From the NCBI RefSeq assembly GCF_002551245.1, contig NZ_NTGZ01000033.1, positions 1-42,353 on the forward strand: DNA of 42,353 nucleotides, given 5' to 3'. The notes below the pieces were generated by a model that worked only from the letters and a program-made list of their open reading frames with translations, had not been told where the DNA came from and did not search any database. The stretch's first letter is position 1; every line of letters starts with the position of its first letter. The translations under genes were made by a program, and so were the position numbers. Positions 1 through 7,798 of this stretch are shown here, piece after piece. This DNA comes from Streptomyces sp. rh34. GTDB taxonomy: Bacteria; Actinomycetota; Actinomycetes; Streptomycetales; Streptomycetaceae.

Positions 1-19
1 AGATGTGTATAAGAGACAG
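1..19. other. Tn5/Nextera mosaic-end adapter (non-genomic)
   Basis: The first 19 bases are AGATGTGTATAAGAGACAG, the hyperactive Tn5 mosaic end used in tagmentation libraries. Read in two frames it gives the well-known artefact peptides MCIRDR and (V)YKRQ. The real chromosome begins at about base 20. Any protein predicted to start inside this stretch has a false N-terminus. Confidence 0.97.
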
Positions 20-2440
20 GTGCGGCCCGGCGCCCTCGCCCGGCACGCCCACCTCGCCGGCGGTGCGCTGGACCGCGACCGCCGGATCGACCTGCTGCTG
101 GCTGCCGCCCGGGACGCCGCGGCCCGCCTGGCCGACGAGGAGGCCGTCGGCCACTACCGGCGCGCACTCGCGGTGGCCTCCGGCGAGTCGAGTGAGTCGG
201 GTGTGTCGGGTGAGCCAGGAGGCCGGGAGGAATCCGCGGGGCCGAAGGGGCCAGGAGGAGTCCCGGCATGCGGGCCGGGAGCGGCACACGGGACGGTAGC
301 GGCGGATGGGACGGGAGCGGCCCGGCGTGCCGCGCTGATCGGTCTCGACCTCTCCGGACAGCTCCGGCACGCGGGGGAGACGGCCGAGGCGCAGCGTCTG
401 CTGGACCGGTCGGTCGCCCTGGCCCGGGAGCTGGACGAACCGGAGCTGCTGGCCCGGGTGGCGATCACCCTCCACCGCGACCGTTCCCTGGGCGGCCACG
501 ACGTGCCCACGATGGGGCTCCTCGCCGAGGCCCACCGCAGGCTCACCGGCAAGGAGGGCCAGGAAAGCCTCTCCGACGACCGGCTCGCCCAGGAGCTGGC
601 CATCCACATCATGGCGCTGGCCCGGAGCGGCTCGGACGACGAGGCGCTCGCCTTCTCGCTCTGGGCACGCCACGACTCCGTGTGGGGCCTCGGATCGGCG
701 GTGGAGCGGCTCGGGCTGACCGACGAGATGACCGTCGTCGGCCGGCGCTCCCAGAACCAGGACATGGAGCTGCACGCGACGTCCATGCGCTGGGTGGCGC
801 TGCTGGAGCTGGGCGACCCGGCCTTCATCGACCAGTTCCGGGCGTTCGTCCGGCTCGCCGAGCTGACCGGGCTGCCCCGGTTCGCCCTGGGAGTCGCCGT
901 GGACACCAGTCTGATCGCCTCCCTTCAGGGCCGGTTCGCCGAGGCGTCCACCGCGCTGGAGGACGAAGCACTCGACCCCGAGAGCGATGAGCACGTGGCC
1001 TTCGGCTTCATGGGGCATCACCTGCGCTGGGCGTTGCATCTGCTCCAGGGACACTTCGCCGAGGCCGAGGAGGTCCTCGGCGCGCTTCCGGGCGCCGGGT
1101 ACCCCTATCCCGGACTGCTGGAGGCGGTCACCGCCGTGGAGCAGGGCGACGCCACGCCCGCGCTGCGCCTGATCGCCGAACAGGCGGACCGCCCCGCCCC
1201 CTACCCTCGGGCGTTCATGCCGCTGTGGCTCCGGCTGCTGGCCCAGACGGCCGCGCTCACGGGCGACCCACGGCTCATCACCCGCGCGGAGGACGAGCTG
1301 ACGCCCTACACGGGCCAGTGGATCGTCTCGCTGTACGGGTGCGACATCGGCGGCCCCGTCGACCTCTGGCTCGGCATGCTCGCCGCCGCCCGCGACGACC
1401 AGGACGCGGCGGTGGCGGCGCTCACCGAGGCCGCCGCCTCCTCGGACCGCCTCGGCGCCCGCCCCTGGGCCGTACGCGCCCGGCTGTGCCTGGCCCGTTC
1501 CCTGATCGCCCGCGCCGACGCGGCCGATGACGGGGCGGCCCGCGCTGGGGCGGACCGTGCCGGGAGCGCCGATGCCGGTGACGCCGGGCAGGCCCGTCGG
1601 CTGCTCGGTGAAGTGGAGCGGGAGGCGGGTGAGTTGGCCCTGGCCCACGTGGAGACCGAGGCCGCAGCCCTCCGCGCGGCCCCGCCCATCACCGCCGCCC
1701 CTGCCACTACCGCGAGCGACGCCCCCGCCGCCCCTCGCCCCGCCTCCGGTCCCTCCGTCTCGCGGGCCCGGGGCCCGGTCGCGGCTCCGGACCGGGGCAC
1801 GTCTCCCGACCGGGGCACGGCAGGCGCAGCGGCCTGGTCGTCGGCGGCGGCAGAGACAGCTGCCGGGTCATCGGCAGGGCCCCGGGCCGTGCCGTCCGCC
1901 GAGTTCCGGCGGAACGGGCCGGTGTGGCAACTGCGTTGGGACGGGGTGACCGTGCACGTCCCGGACGCCAAGGGCCTGCGGGACCTGCACAGCCTGCTGG
2001 GGCAGCCCGGCGCCGACGTCCCGGCCGTCCGGCTCCTCGCACCCGAGGGCGGGGACCTCGTCGTCGCCGCCGGGCAGCTCGGCGGCGATCCGGTGCTCGA
2101 CGAGGAGGCCAAGCGCCGCTACAAGGAACACCTGGCCCGGCTGGACGCCGAGATCGACCGGGCCGCCGCCCTGGACGACGCCCGGGGTGTCGAGACGTAC
2201 GACCGGGAGCGGCAGGCCCTCCTCGACCAGCTCCGCACCGCGGCCGGGCTCGGCGGCCGGACCCGCCGGCTGGGCGACCAGACCGAGCGGGCCCGCAAGA
2301 CGGTCACTGCCCGGATCCGCGACACCCTGCGCAAGCTGGACACCCTGCACCCCGCACTGGCGGCCCACCTGAAGGCCTCCGTGACGACCGGGACCACCTG
2401 CGCCTACCGCCCCGAACACTCCCCCGACTGGCGGCTCTGA
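20..2440 (+). CDS. Large TPR-containing ATP-binding transcriptional regulator, C-terminal part
   Basis: This is the 3' part of a large regulator; its N-terminus lies beyond the contig edge, and upstream bases are adapter. What remains (about 806 residues) is mostly alpha-helical TPR-like repeats (about residues 20-500). An Ala/Pro/Gly/Ser-rich linker follows (about 510-635), then a C-terminal domain with a charged helical stretch (RRYKEHLARLDAEIDRA, later RARKTVTARIRDTLRKLD) and the end PDWRL. That C-terminal domain is familiar from actinobacterial BTAD/AAA-type ATP-binding regulators, whose missing N-terminal half normally carries the DNA-binding and P-loop ATPase domains. That assignment is inference, because no P-loop is present here. 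A second low-complexity stretch lies at about residues 55-95. It ends just before the decayed MerR-PP2C gene on the other strand. Confidence 0.7.
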   Translation: MRPGALARHAHLAGGALDRDRRIDLLLAAARDAAARLADEEAVGHYRRALAVASGESSESGVSGEPGGREESAGPKGPGGVPACGPGAAHGTVAADGTGAARRAALIGLDLSGQLRHAGETAEAQRLLDRSVALARELDEPELLARVAITLHRDRSLGGHDVPTMGLLAEAHRRLTGKEGQESLSDDRLAQELAIHIMALARSGSDDEALAFSLWARHDSVWGLGSAVERLGLTDEMTVVGRRSQNQDMELHATSMRWVALLELGDPAFIDQFRAFVRLAELTGLPRFALGVAVDTSLIASLQGRFAEASTALEDEALDPESDEHVAFGFMGHHLRWALHLLQGHFAEAEEVLGALPGAGYPYPGLLEAVTAVEQGDATPALRLIAEQADRPAPYPRAFMPLWLRLLAQTAALTGDPRLITRAEDELTPYTGQWIVSLYGCDIGGPVDLWLGMLAAARDDQDAAVAALTEAAASSDRLGARPWAVRARLCLARSLIARADAADDGAARAGADRAGSADAGDAGQARRLLGEVEREAGELALAHVETEAAALRAAPPITAAPATTASDAPAAPRPASGPSVSRARGPVAAPDRGTSPDRGTAGAAAWSSAAAETAAGSSAGPRAVPSAEFRRNGPVWQLRWDGVTVHVPDAKGLRDLHSLLGQPGADVPAVRLLAPEGGDLVVAAGQLGGDPVLDEEAKRRYKEHLARLDAEIDRAAALDDARGVETYDRERQALLDQLRTAAGLGGRTRRLGDQTERARKTVTARIRDTLRKLDTLHPALAAHLKASVTTGTTCAYRPEHSPDWRL

Positions 2441-2489
2441 CCCGCCCCCTCGCCCCGGGAACACCCGCCCCTGCCACGGCCACCGGGGC

Positions 2490-2921
2490 GGGCCGCGCTT
2501 CCCCGAACAGCGCTTTCAGCAGCAGTGCACGCCCCGGGTGAAAAGCGGGCTCCTCCCGGCTCAGCGAACCGTCGTCGATCATCGACTGGACCAGGCTGTG
2601 GTCATGGGTGATCCGGAACAGCTCCCCGCCCCGCAGCGGAGGCCCGCGAGTCCCCCAGGTGCACGAGCCCGCGCACCACCCGGCCGATCCGGCTCAGGGG
2701 CATGCCGATCCTGCGCAGCCACGTCACAAGCCGGGCCCCCTCCCCTGTGCCGGGTCGTAGTACCGGTAGCCGTTCACCGGGTCGACCAGGGCGGGCCGGA
2801 GCAGGCCCAGCTCGTCGTAGCGCCGGAGCGCCTTGGCGGAGAGCCGGGACAACCGGGCGAACTCGCCGATCGTCACCAGCTCTCCGCTCGCGGCGTCCAC
2901 CGCGCGGCCTTCGCGTTCCAC
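2490..2921 (-). pseudogene. Decayed MerR regulator with C-terminal PP2C phosphatase domain
   Basis: The GTG start at 2921 has a GAGGAGG ribosome site. The first about 60 residues are a normal MerR helix-turn-helix ([20 protein letters not shown], then [10 protein letters not shown]). The frame then breaks in a G-rich run near 2737-2741, and the next frame continues as [20 protein letters not shown]. This is fused directly to a PP2C segment, GLVHLGDSRA. After another small indel comes LFRITHDHSLVQSMIDDG and LLLKALFGEA, the late part of a PP2C domain. Streptomyces has full-length proteins with a MerR head and a PP2C phosphatase tail. Here the linker and most of the phosphatase, including its early metal-binding motifs, are missing, and the end has run out. 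No functional product is expected beyond perhaps the short DNA-binding head. The promoter is intact (2965-2995). Confidence 0.85.
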
Positions 2922-2964
2922 CCCGTACCTCCTCGTACCGGGCGCCTTCCGCCCGGCCCCACCG

Positions 2965-2995
2965 ATGCTGGGGCTTCCCCTGCGGGGAAGGTCAA
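2965..2995 (-). promoter_or_regulatory. MerR-type promoter with 19-bp spacer and dyad
   Basis: On the minus strand, -35 TTGACC (2995-2990) is followed by a 19-nt spacer and -10 CAGCAT (2970-2965). The dyad CTTCCCC-GCA-GGGGAAG overlaps the 3' end of the -35 box and most of the spacer. An overlong 19-bp spacer carrying a dyad is the hallmark of promoters that MerR proteins activate by DNA distortion. It lies about 45 nt upstream of the decayed MerR-PP2C start, so it was probably autoregulatory. Confidence 0.75.
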
Positions 2996-3027
2996 GGATG
3001 CACGGCGGATACGTCCGCGGCCCCCGC

Positions 3028-3045
3028 GCGGGCAGGCAGGCCCGC
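3028..3045 (-). terminator. Short hairpin after the ABC exporter operon
   Basis: GCGGGC (3028-3033) and GCCCGC (3040-3045) form a 6-bp stem 7 nt past the permease stop. It is weak and has no T tract. Confidence 0.3.
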
Positions 3046-3051
3046 CGCAGG

Positions 3052-3905
3052 TCACTTCCGGTTGTAGAGCCGCATCGTCACCGCGCCGAAGACCACCATG
3101 AGCACCCCGGCCCAGCCCAGCGTCCAGGCGATGTCGGAGGCCGGCCAGTTGCCCGCCATCAACTCACGCACCGCCGTGGCGAGGTGGGTGACCGGGCTGT
3201 TGTTCACGAAGGCCTGAAGCCAGCCCGGCATCGTCTTCGGGTCGACGAAGACATTGCTGAGGAACGTCAGCGGGAAGATCACCATCATGCTGACGCCCAT
3301 CACCGACTTCTCGGAGCGCAGCAGCAGCCCGAACATCGTCCAGATCCAGGAGAACGCGAACGAGAACAGGACCAGCAGAGCGACACCGGCCAGCACGCCG
3401 AGCACACCGCCGCCCGGACGGAAACCGATGATCATGCCGATGGCGAGCATCACCACCGAAGCCAGCAGATACCGCAGAACGTCGCCGAGCAGATAGCCGA
3501 CCATCGGAGCGGGCCGCCAGATCGGCAGCGTGCGGAACCGGTCGAAGACGCCCTTGGCGATGTCCGTGTTCACCGCGATGCCCGTGTACATCGTGATCAT
3601 CACGACGCTCATCACCATGATGCCGGGCAGCAGGAACTGGATGTACTCCTCCGTGGAGCCGGCCAGCGCCCCTCCGAAGAGGTACGTGTACATCAGGACC
3701 AGCATGATCGGGAAAGCCGTCACATCGAAGAGCTGTTCCGGCACATGCTTGATCTTCAGCATGGCGCGCCAGCCGAAGGTCATCGATGCCGACAGGGCAC
3801 TGGGCCTCGGCGGGCGCTCCCGGCCCACCAGGAGCGCCGAGAGGCGTTCCTTGTCCGGCGCGGCGAGCGCGACGCCCTCCAGCTCCGTCTTGGCGGTCGC
3901 GGTGC

Positions 3906-3909
<4 letters not shown>
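3052..3909 (-). CDS. DrrB-like ABC-2 exporter permease
   Basis: This 285-residue integral membrane protein is the permease half of a DrrAB-type ABC exporter. A cytosolic N-terminus (about 65 residues) is followed by six predicted hydrophobic segments, starting near [16 protein letters not shown] and ending near [21 protein letters not shown]-2 family features include the loop [15 protein letters not shown] and the late segment [20 protein letters not shown]. The ATG at 3909 overlaps the stop of the upstream ATPase gene by four bases (ATGA), so the two are translationally coupled. Family members export anthracyclines, lipids or other hydrophobic compounds. The substrate cannot be read from the sequence, and no biosynthetic genes lie nearby. 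Confidence 0.9.
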
Positions 3910-4877
<968 letters not shown>

Positions 4878-4935
4878 GATCCATTCCTTGTGGGTCGTCG
4901 GTGGGAGTGTGCGATCTGCTTCGGATGCCGGGAGC

Positions 4936-5544
4936 TCATGAGACGTACGGGCGGACGGCGCGTGCCTCGCGCAGGGCCCAGCCCCACCAGCCGAGCTGGT
5001 CGAGCATCAGACCCACGGACCGGTCCCGGCCGGTGTCGCCGGAGTGGCCCTCCAGCGGCTGCCGGAGGAAATCGAGCGCGACCCCGTTCCTCAGGGTCAC
5101 CGTGTGCAGCTCGGTGAAGACCGAACGCAGCTGCTCCACGGCGTACAGCCCGGCGGAACCGTGCCCGTAACTCACGAAGGCGACCGGCTTGGTCTGCCAC
5201 TCCTCGTAGGCGAAGTCGATGGCCTGCTTCAGGGAGGCGGGGAACGAGCGGTTGTACTCCGGGGTGACCACGACGAAGGCCTCGGCCCTGGCGATCTCCT
5301 CGGTGAACTCCGTCATCTGCCCGGTCGCCCGTCCCGGATAGTGCACGGGGAAGTCGTAATCGGCGAGATCCAGCACGGCGAGGTCCAGCTCGCTCCGGTG
5401 CTGGGCCCGCTCCACGAACCAGCGGCCGACCGCGTCGCCGATGCGGCCCTCGCGGGTGCTGCCGATGATCACCGCGACACGCAGGGGAAGGATGCTTCCC
5501 GCGTCCGCGTCCCGGCCCCCGCCGGCGCTCTCGTCCGTCGTCAT
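4936..5544 (-). CDS. NADPH-dependent FMN reductase (flavodoxin-fold)
   Basis: This 202-residue protein belongs to the NADPH-dependent FMN reductase/chromate-quinone reductase family, cytosolic enzymes that use FMN to reduce quinones, azo compounds or metals. Typical motifs are the phosphate-binding loop [10 protein letters not shown] near the N-terminus, the flavin-contacting [16 protein letters not shown], and [15 protein letters not shown]. The ATG at 5544 is preceded by GAGGAGGAG at good spacing; earlier in-frame starts lack a ribosome site and would run through the hairpins at 5652-5750. It is first in a probable operon with the DrrAB-like exporter. That pairing suggests redox or xenobiotic stress, but this is inference. 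Confidence 0.9.
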   Translation of the reverse strand: MTTDESAGGGRDADAGSILPLRVAVIIGSTREGRIGDAVGRWFVERAQHRSELDLAVLDLADYDFPVHYPGRATGQMTEFTEEIARAEAFVVVTPEYNRSFPASLKQAIDFAYEEWQTKPVAFVSYGHGSAGLYAVEQLRSVFTELHTVTLRNGVALDFLRQPLEGHSGDTGRDRSVGLMLDQLGWWGWALREARAVRPYVS

Positions 5545-5651
5545 CGCTCGCTCCTCCTCCCGCGACCTCCGCCGCCTCCCGGGCCTCCCGGGACCTCTCG
5601 TCCGGCCCCGGCCGTTCCGCTCCCTCACCTCTGGGGCGCCAGACGCGGGGA

Positions 5652-5682
5652 CGCGGCCGCCAGATTGAATCTGGCGGCCGCG
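5652..5682. terminator. Perfect 15-bp-arm inverted repeat
   Basis: Arms CGCGGCCGCCAGATT (5652-5666) and its exact complement (5668-5682) surround a single G. As RNA this folds into a very stable hairpin. It lies between the end of the 5757-6164 membrane-protein gene and the start of the flavin-reductase gene, both on the minus strand. Confidence 0.6.
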
Positions 5683-5705
5683 GACGCGGTCGGAGACGCC
5701 GGGAA

Positions 5706-5750
5706 CCCGATGTCCGGAGCCGGCCCCGGAAGCCGGCCCGGGACATCGGG
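5706..5750 (-). terminator. Hairpin just after the small membrane-protein gene
   Basis: CCCGATGTCC (5706-5715) pairs with GGACATCGGG (5741-5750), and the loop contains two further GCCGGC units. It starts 6 nt past the stop at 5757, the expected place for a terminator. Confidence 0.6.
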
Positions 5751-5756
5751 CGGGCT

Positions 5757-6164
5757 TCAGGCCTCCCGCGTGTAGAAGACGTAGAACGAGACGCAGAGAA
5801 CGCCCGCCCCGACCACCAGCCCCAGAACGGTCGACCTCAGCACGCTGGTGTCGGTGAGACTCACCAGGAAGCCGATGGCGCACGCGGTCAGCGCGCCGTA
5901 CACGGCTGCCCGCAGCTCGCGCGGCAGCGAGCGCTGGATCCGGCCCACCGCGAAGCAGAGAACCGCCAGAGCGGCACCGGAGACGAGCCCGAGCAGGACC
6001 TGCCCGCCGGTGCTGGGGCCGCCGTCGCGACGGATGAACGCCGCGTAGAACCCGTAGACCACGCCGAGCACCAGGGGCAGTGCCCAGGCGAGCGGGGTGT
6101 GATGGCGGGTCCGCGCATGGGCGCGGGAACCGCTTCGGCCGGGCATGGCTGCGTGTGTGGCCAT
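5757..6164 (-). CDS. Small four-helix membrane protein, function unknown
   Basis: This is a 135-residue protein. A basic, Arg/His-rich N-terminus (residues 1-25, including SRAHARTRHH) precedes four hydrophobic segments at about 27-44, 55-72, 85-103 and 110-130. The C-terminus reads FYVFYTREA. The ATG at 6164 has a GGAAGGAG ribosome site. I recognise no named family; it resembles many short actinobacterial membrane proteins. It stands alone, with two hairpins after it and a divergent membrane-protein gene upstream. Confidence 0.75.
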   Translation of the reverse strand: MATHAAMPGRSGSRAHARTRHHTPLAWALPLVLGVVYGFYAAFIRRDGGPSTGGQVLLGLVSGAALAVLCFAVGRIQRSLPRELRAAVYGALTACAIGFLVSLTDTSVLRSTVLGLVVGAGVLCVSFYVFYTREA

Positions 6165-6296
6165 CGCGGACAGCTCCTTCCGTCGCCCCCGTCGCACGCT
6201 CCCCGTTCCTCCAGAGCACACCCGACCGCGCCGCCCGGCAACTCGAATGGCGTACGGCCCGGAGCGGCCCGGCCCCGTACGGGATTCCCTGGAGGA

Positions 6297-7226
6297 GTGC
6301 GGACACCCTCGGCGACCTCGGCGACCTCGGTGACCACGGCGGCCTTCTCGGCGGTCCTGCTCGTTCTGCTCGCCGTCCTCGTGCCGTTGAGCGCGCTCTC
6401 CGCCTGGGTCGACCTGGAGATCGACGACACCGACCGGTACGTCGCCGCCGTGTCGCCGCTCTCCTCCGACCCGGCGGTGCGGAGCACTGTCGCGGACCTG
6501 GTCACCGAGGAGGCGATGCGACAGATCGATCTCGGCCCGCTCCAGGACACGGTCCGGGAGTTCCTGCACGAGACCGTGCGGTCGTTCACCGCCACCGAGG
6601 CCTTCCGGAACGCGTGGGACACCGCGAACCGGTCCGCCCACAAAGCGGTGGCAGCCGCCCTGGACGGCGACAGCGGGGAGGCCGTGACAATCGATCTGGC
6701 GCCGGTGATCGACCAGGTCAAACAGGACCTGGTGCGCGACGGAGTGCCGTTCGCGGACCAGATCCCGGTCGAGCGGACGGAGATCACCGTACTCGGCCCC
6801 GGTCAGGCCGACGAGCTCAGGAGCTCGTTCCGGTGGCTGCGCTACTGCAGCATCTGGCCGGCCGTCGCCACCCTGGTGTTCCTCGTCCTGGTGGTCGGGA
6901 TCGCAACCGTACGGCGCGGGCTGCGGGCCGGGCTGTGGGCCACCGCGACCGTAGGAGCCGGGTTTGTGCTCGGCGCGATCGTGCTCCGGGTGCTGGTCGC
7001 GGTCGGCCGCAGCCGGGTGCTGGAGGAGACGCCGGACAGCGACCGGGACACGGCCGCCGCGGTGGTCGACGCCCTGACCGCCTCGCTGCGGACCACGGTG
7101 TGGACGGTGCTGGCGGTCGGTGCGGTCCTGCTCGTGGGGGCGGTGCTGGCCCGGGTGCTCCTGCGGGGCGGGCGGTCCGCGGCCGGCGGCCGCCCCGCCG
7201 ACGAGGTGGAGGGGTATCAGAGCTGA
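6297..7226 (+). CDS. Membrane protein of unknown function, large extracytoplasmic domain
   Basis: This is a protein of about 309 residues with one N-terminal transmembrane helix (AAFSAVLLVLLAVLVPLSAL). A mostly helical, acidic region of about 160 residues follows (RYVAAVSPLSSDPAVRS, VIDQVKQDLVRDGVPF), then three more helices near the C-terminus (from SIWPAVATLVFLVLVVG). The layout implies a domain outside the membrane. I recognise the general style of actinobacterial integral membrane proteins but no named function. The start is uncertain. The GTG at 6297 is preceded immediately by GGAGGA, which is too close for an ideal ribosome site; a GTG at 6330 is possible; the ATG at 6099 would overlap the divergent gene. 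Confidence 0.75.
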   Translation: MRTPSATSATSVTTAAFSAVLLVLLAVLVPLSALSAWVDLEIDDTDRYVAAVSPLSSDPAVRSTVADLVTEEAMRQIDLGPLQDTVREFLHETVRSFTATEAFRNAWDTANRSAHKAVAAALDGDSGEAVTIDLAPVIDQVKQDLVRDGVPFADQIPVERTEITVLGPGQADELRSSFRWLRYCSIWPAVATLVFLVLVVGIATVRRGLRAGLWATATVGAGFVLGAIVLRVLVAVGRSRVLEETPDSDRDTAAAVVDALTASLRTTVWTVLAVGAVLLVGAVLARVLLRGGRSAAGGRPADEVEGYQS

Positions 7227-7251
7227 CCACAGCCCCCAGGACGGACCGGAG

Positions 7252-7293
7252 GCTCCCCGCTCGGTGTTTCACGTGAAACACCGAGCGGGGAGC
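7252..7293. terminator. 42-bp perfect palindrome between convergent genes
   Basis: Bases 7252-7293 equal their own reverse complement without mismatch. The centre is the parS core at 7266-7279, and the outer arms are GCTCCCCGCTCGGT and its complement. It lies between the ends of two convergent genes (7226 and 7334), so it probably terminates both, while its centre binds ParB. Confidence 0.75.
7266..7279. other. parS: parS, ParB-binding site 1
   Basis: GTTTCACGTGAAAC is the 14-bp parS consensus of Streptomyces. Here it is extended to the 16-bp TGTTTCACGTGAAACA. ParB loads on these sites, which cluster around oriC, to organise chromosomes for segregation into spores. Confidence 0.93.
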
Positions 7294-7333
7294 GGCACAT
7301 CCGGGAGCCGCACGACCGGGCCGCGCCGTGGCC

Positions 7334-7735
7334 TCAGCTCTCCGGTGGGCGCCCCTGAAGACGTTCCATCTCCCGGCGGTCGCGCTTGGTCGGACGACCC
7401 GCGCCCCGGTCCCGTACCGGGACCTGGATCGCGAGCTCGCGGGGCGGCGGGGGCGGGCTGTTGTCGACGAAGCACTCCACGGCCACCGGCGGGCCGACCC
7501 GCTTCTTCACGATCTTCGAGACGACGACCACCCGGTCCCGCCCCGCGTGCCGGAGCCGCACCTCGTCGCCGACGCGTAGGGCCTGCGCGGGCTTGGCCCG
7601 CTCGCCGCCGACCTTCACATGTCCGGCCCGGCAGGCGGCGGCCGCCTGGGCACGGGTCTTCGTCAGCCGGACCGACCAGATCCACACGTCGACCCGGACG
7701 CTTCCCTCCGCCTGCGGCGCGTCACCGGAAACCAT
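7334..7735 (-). CDS. S4-domain RNA-binding protein, Hsp15-like
   Basis: This is a 133-residue S4 RNA-binding protein of the Hsp15/YrfH group. The S4 fold begins near residue 11 (RVDVWIWSVRLTKTRAQAAAAC) and continues with AGHVKVGGERAKPAQALRVGDEVRL. The basic tail RPTKRDRREMERLQGR is typical. In E. coli Hsp15 binds stalled 50S subunits carrying nascent chains. The ATG at 7735 is chosen because a TAGAGT box ends exactly 7 nt upstream, which suggests a leaderless mRNA. It is convergent with the membrane-protein gene, with parS between them. Confidence 0.88.
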   Translation of the reverse strand: MVSGDAPQAEGSVRVDVWIWSVRLTKTRAQAAAACRAGHVKVGGERAKPAQALRVGDEVRLRHAGRDRVVVVSKIVKKRVGPPVAVECFVDNSPPPPPRELAIQVPVRDRGAGRPTKRDRREMERLQGRPPES

Positions 7736-7742
7736 GCCCTCG

Positions 7743-7748
7743 ACTCTA
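7743..7748 (-). promoter_or_regulatory. -10 box for a leaderless S4-protein transcript
   Basis: TAGAGT on the minus strand ends 7 nt before the ATG at 7735, so transcription would begin at or within a base of the start codon. No clear -35 is visible. Confidence 0.5.
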
Positions 7749-7762
7749 GTGCGGACCGGGCC

Positions 7763-7792
7763 GCGGGCGGGAGGCATCAAGCCCCCGCCCGC
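7763..7792 (-). terminator. Hairpin after phoX
   Basis: GCGGGCGGG (7763-7771) pairs with CCCGCCCGC (7784-7792), 7 nt past the phoX stop. Confidence 0.55.
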
Positions 7793-7798
7793 CGGACC

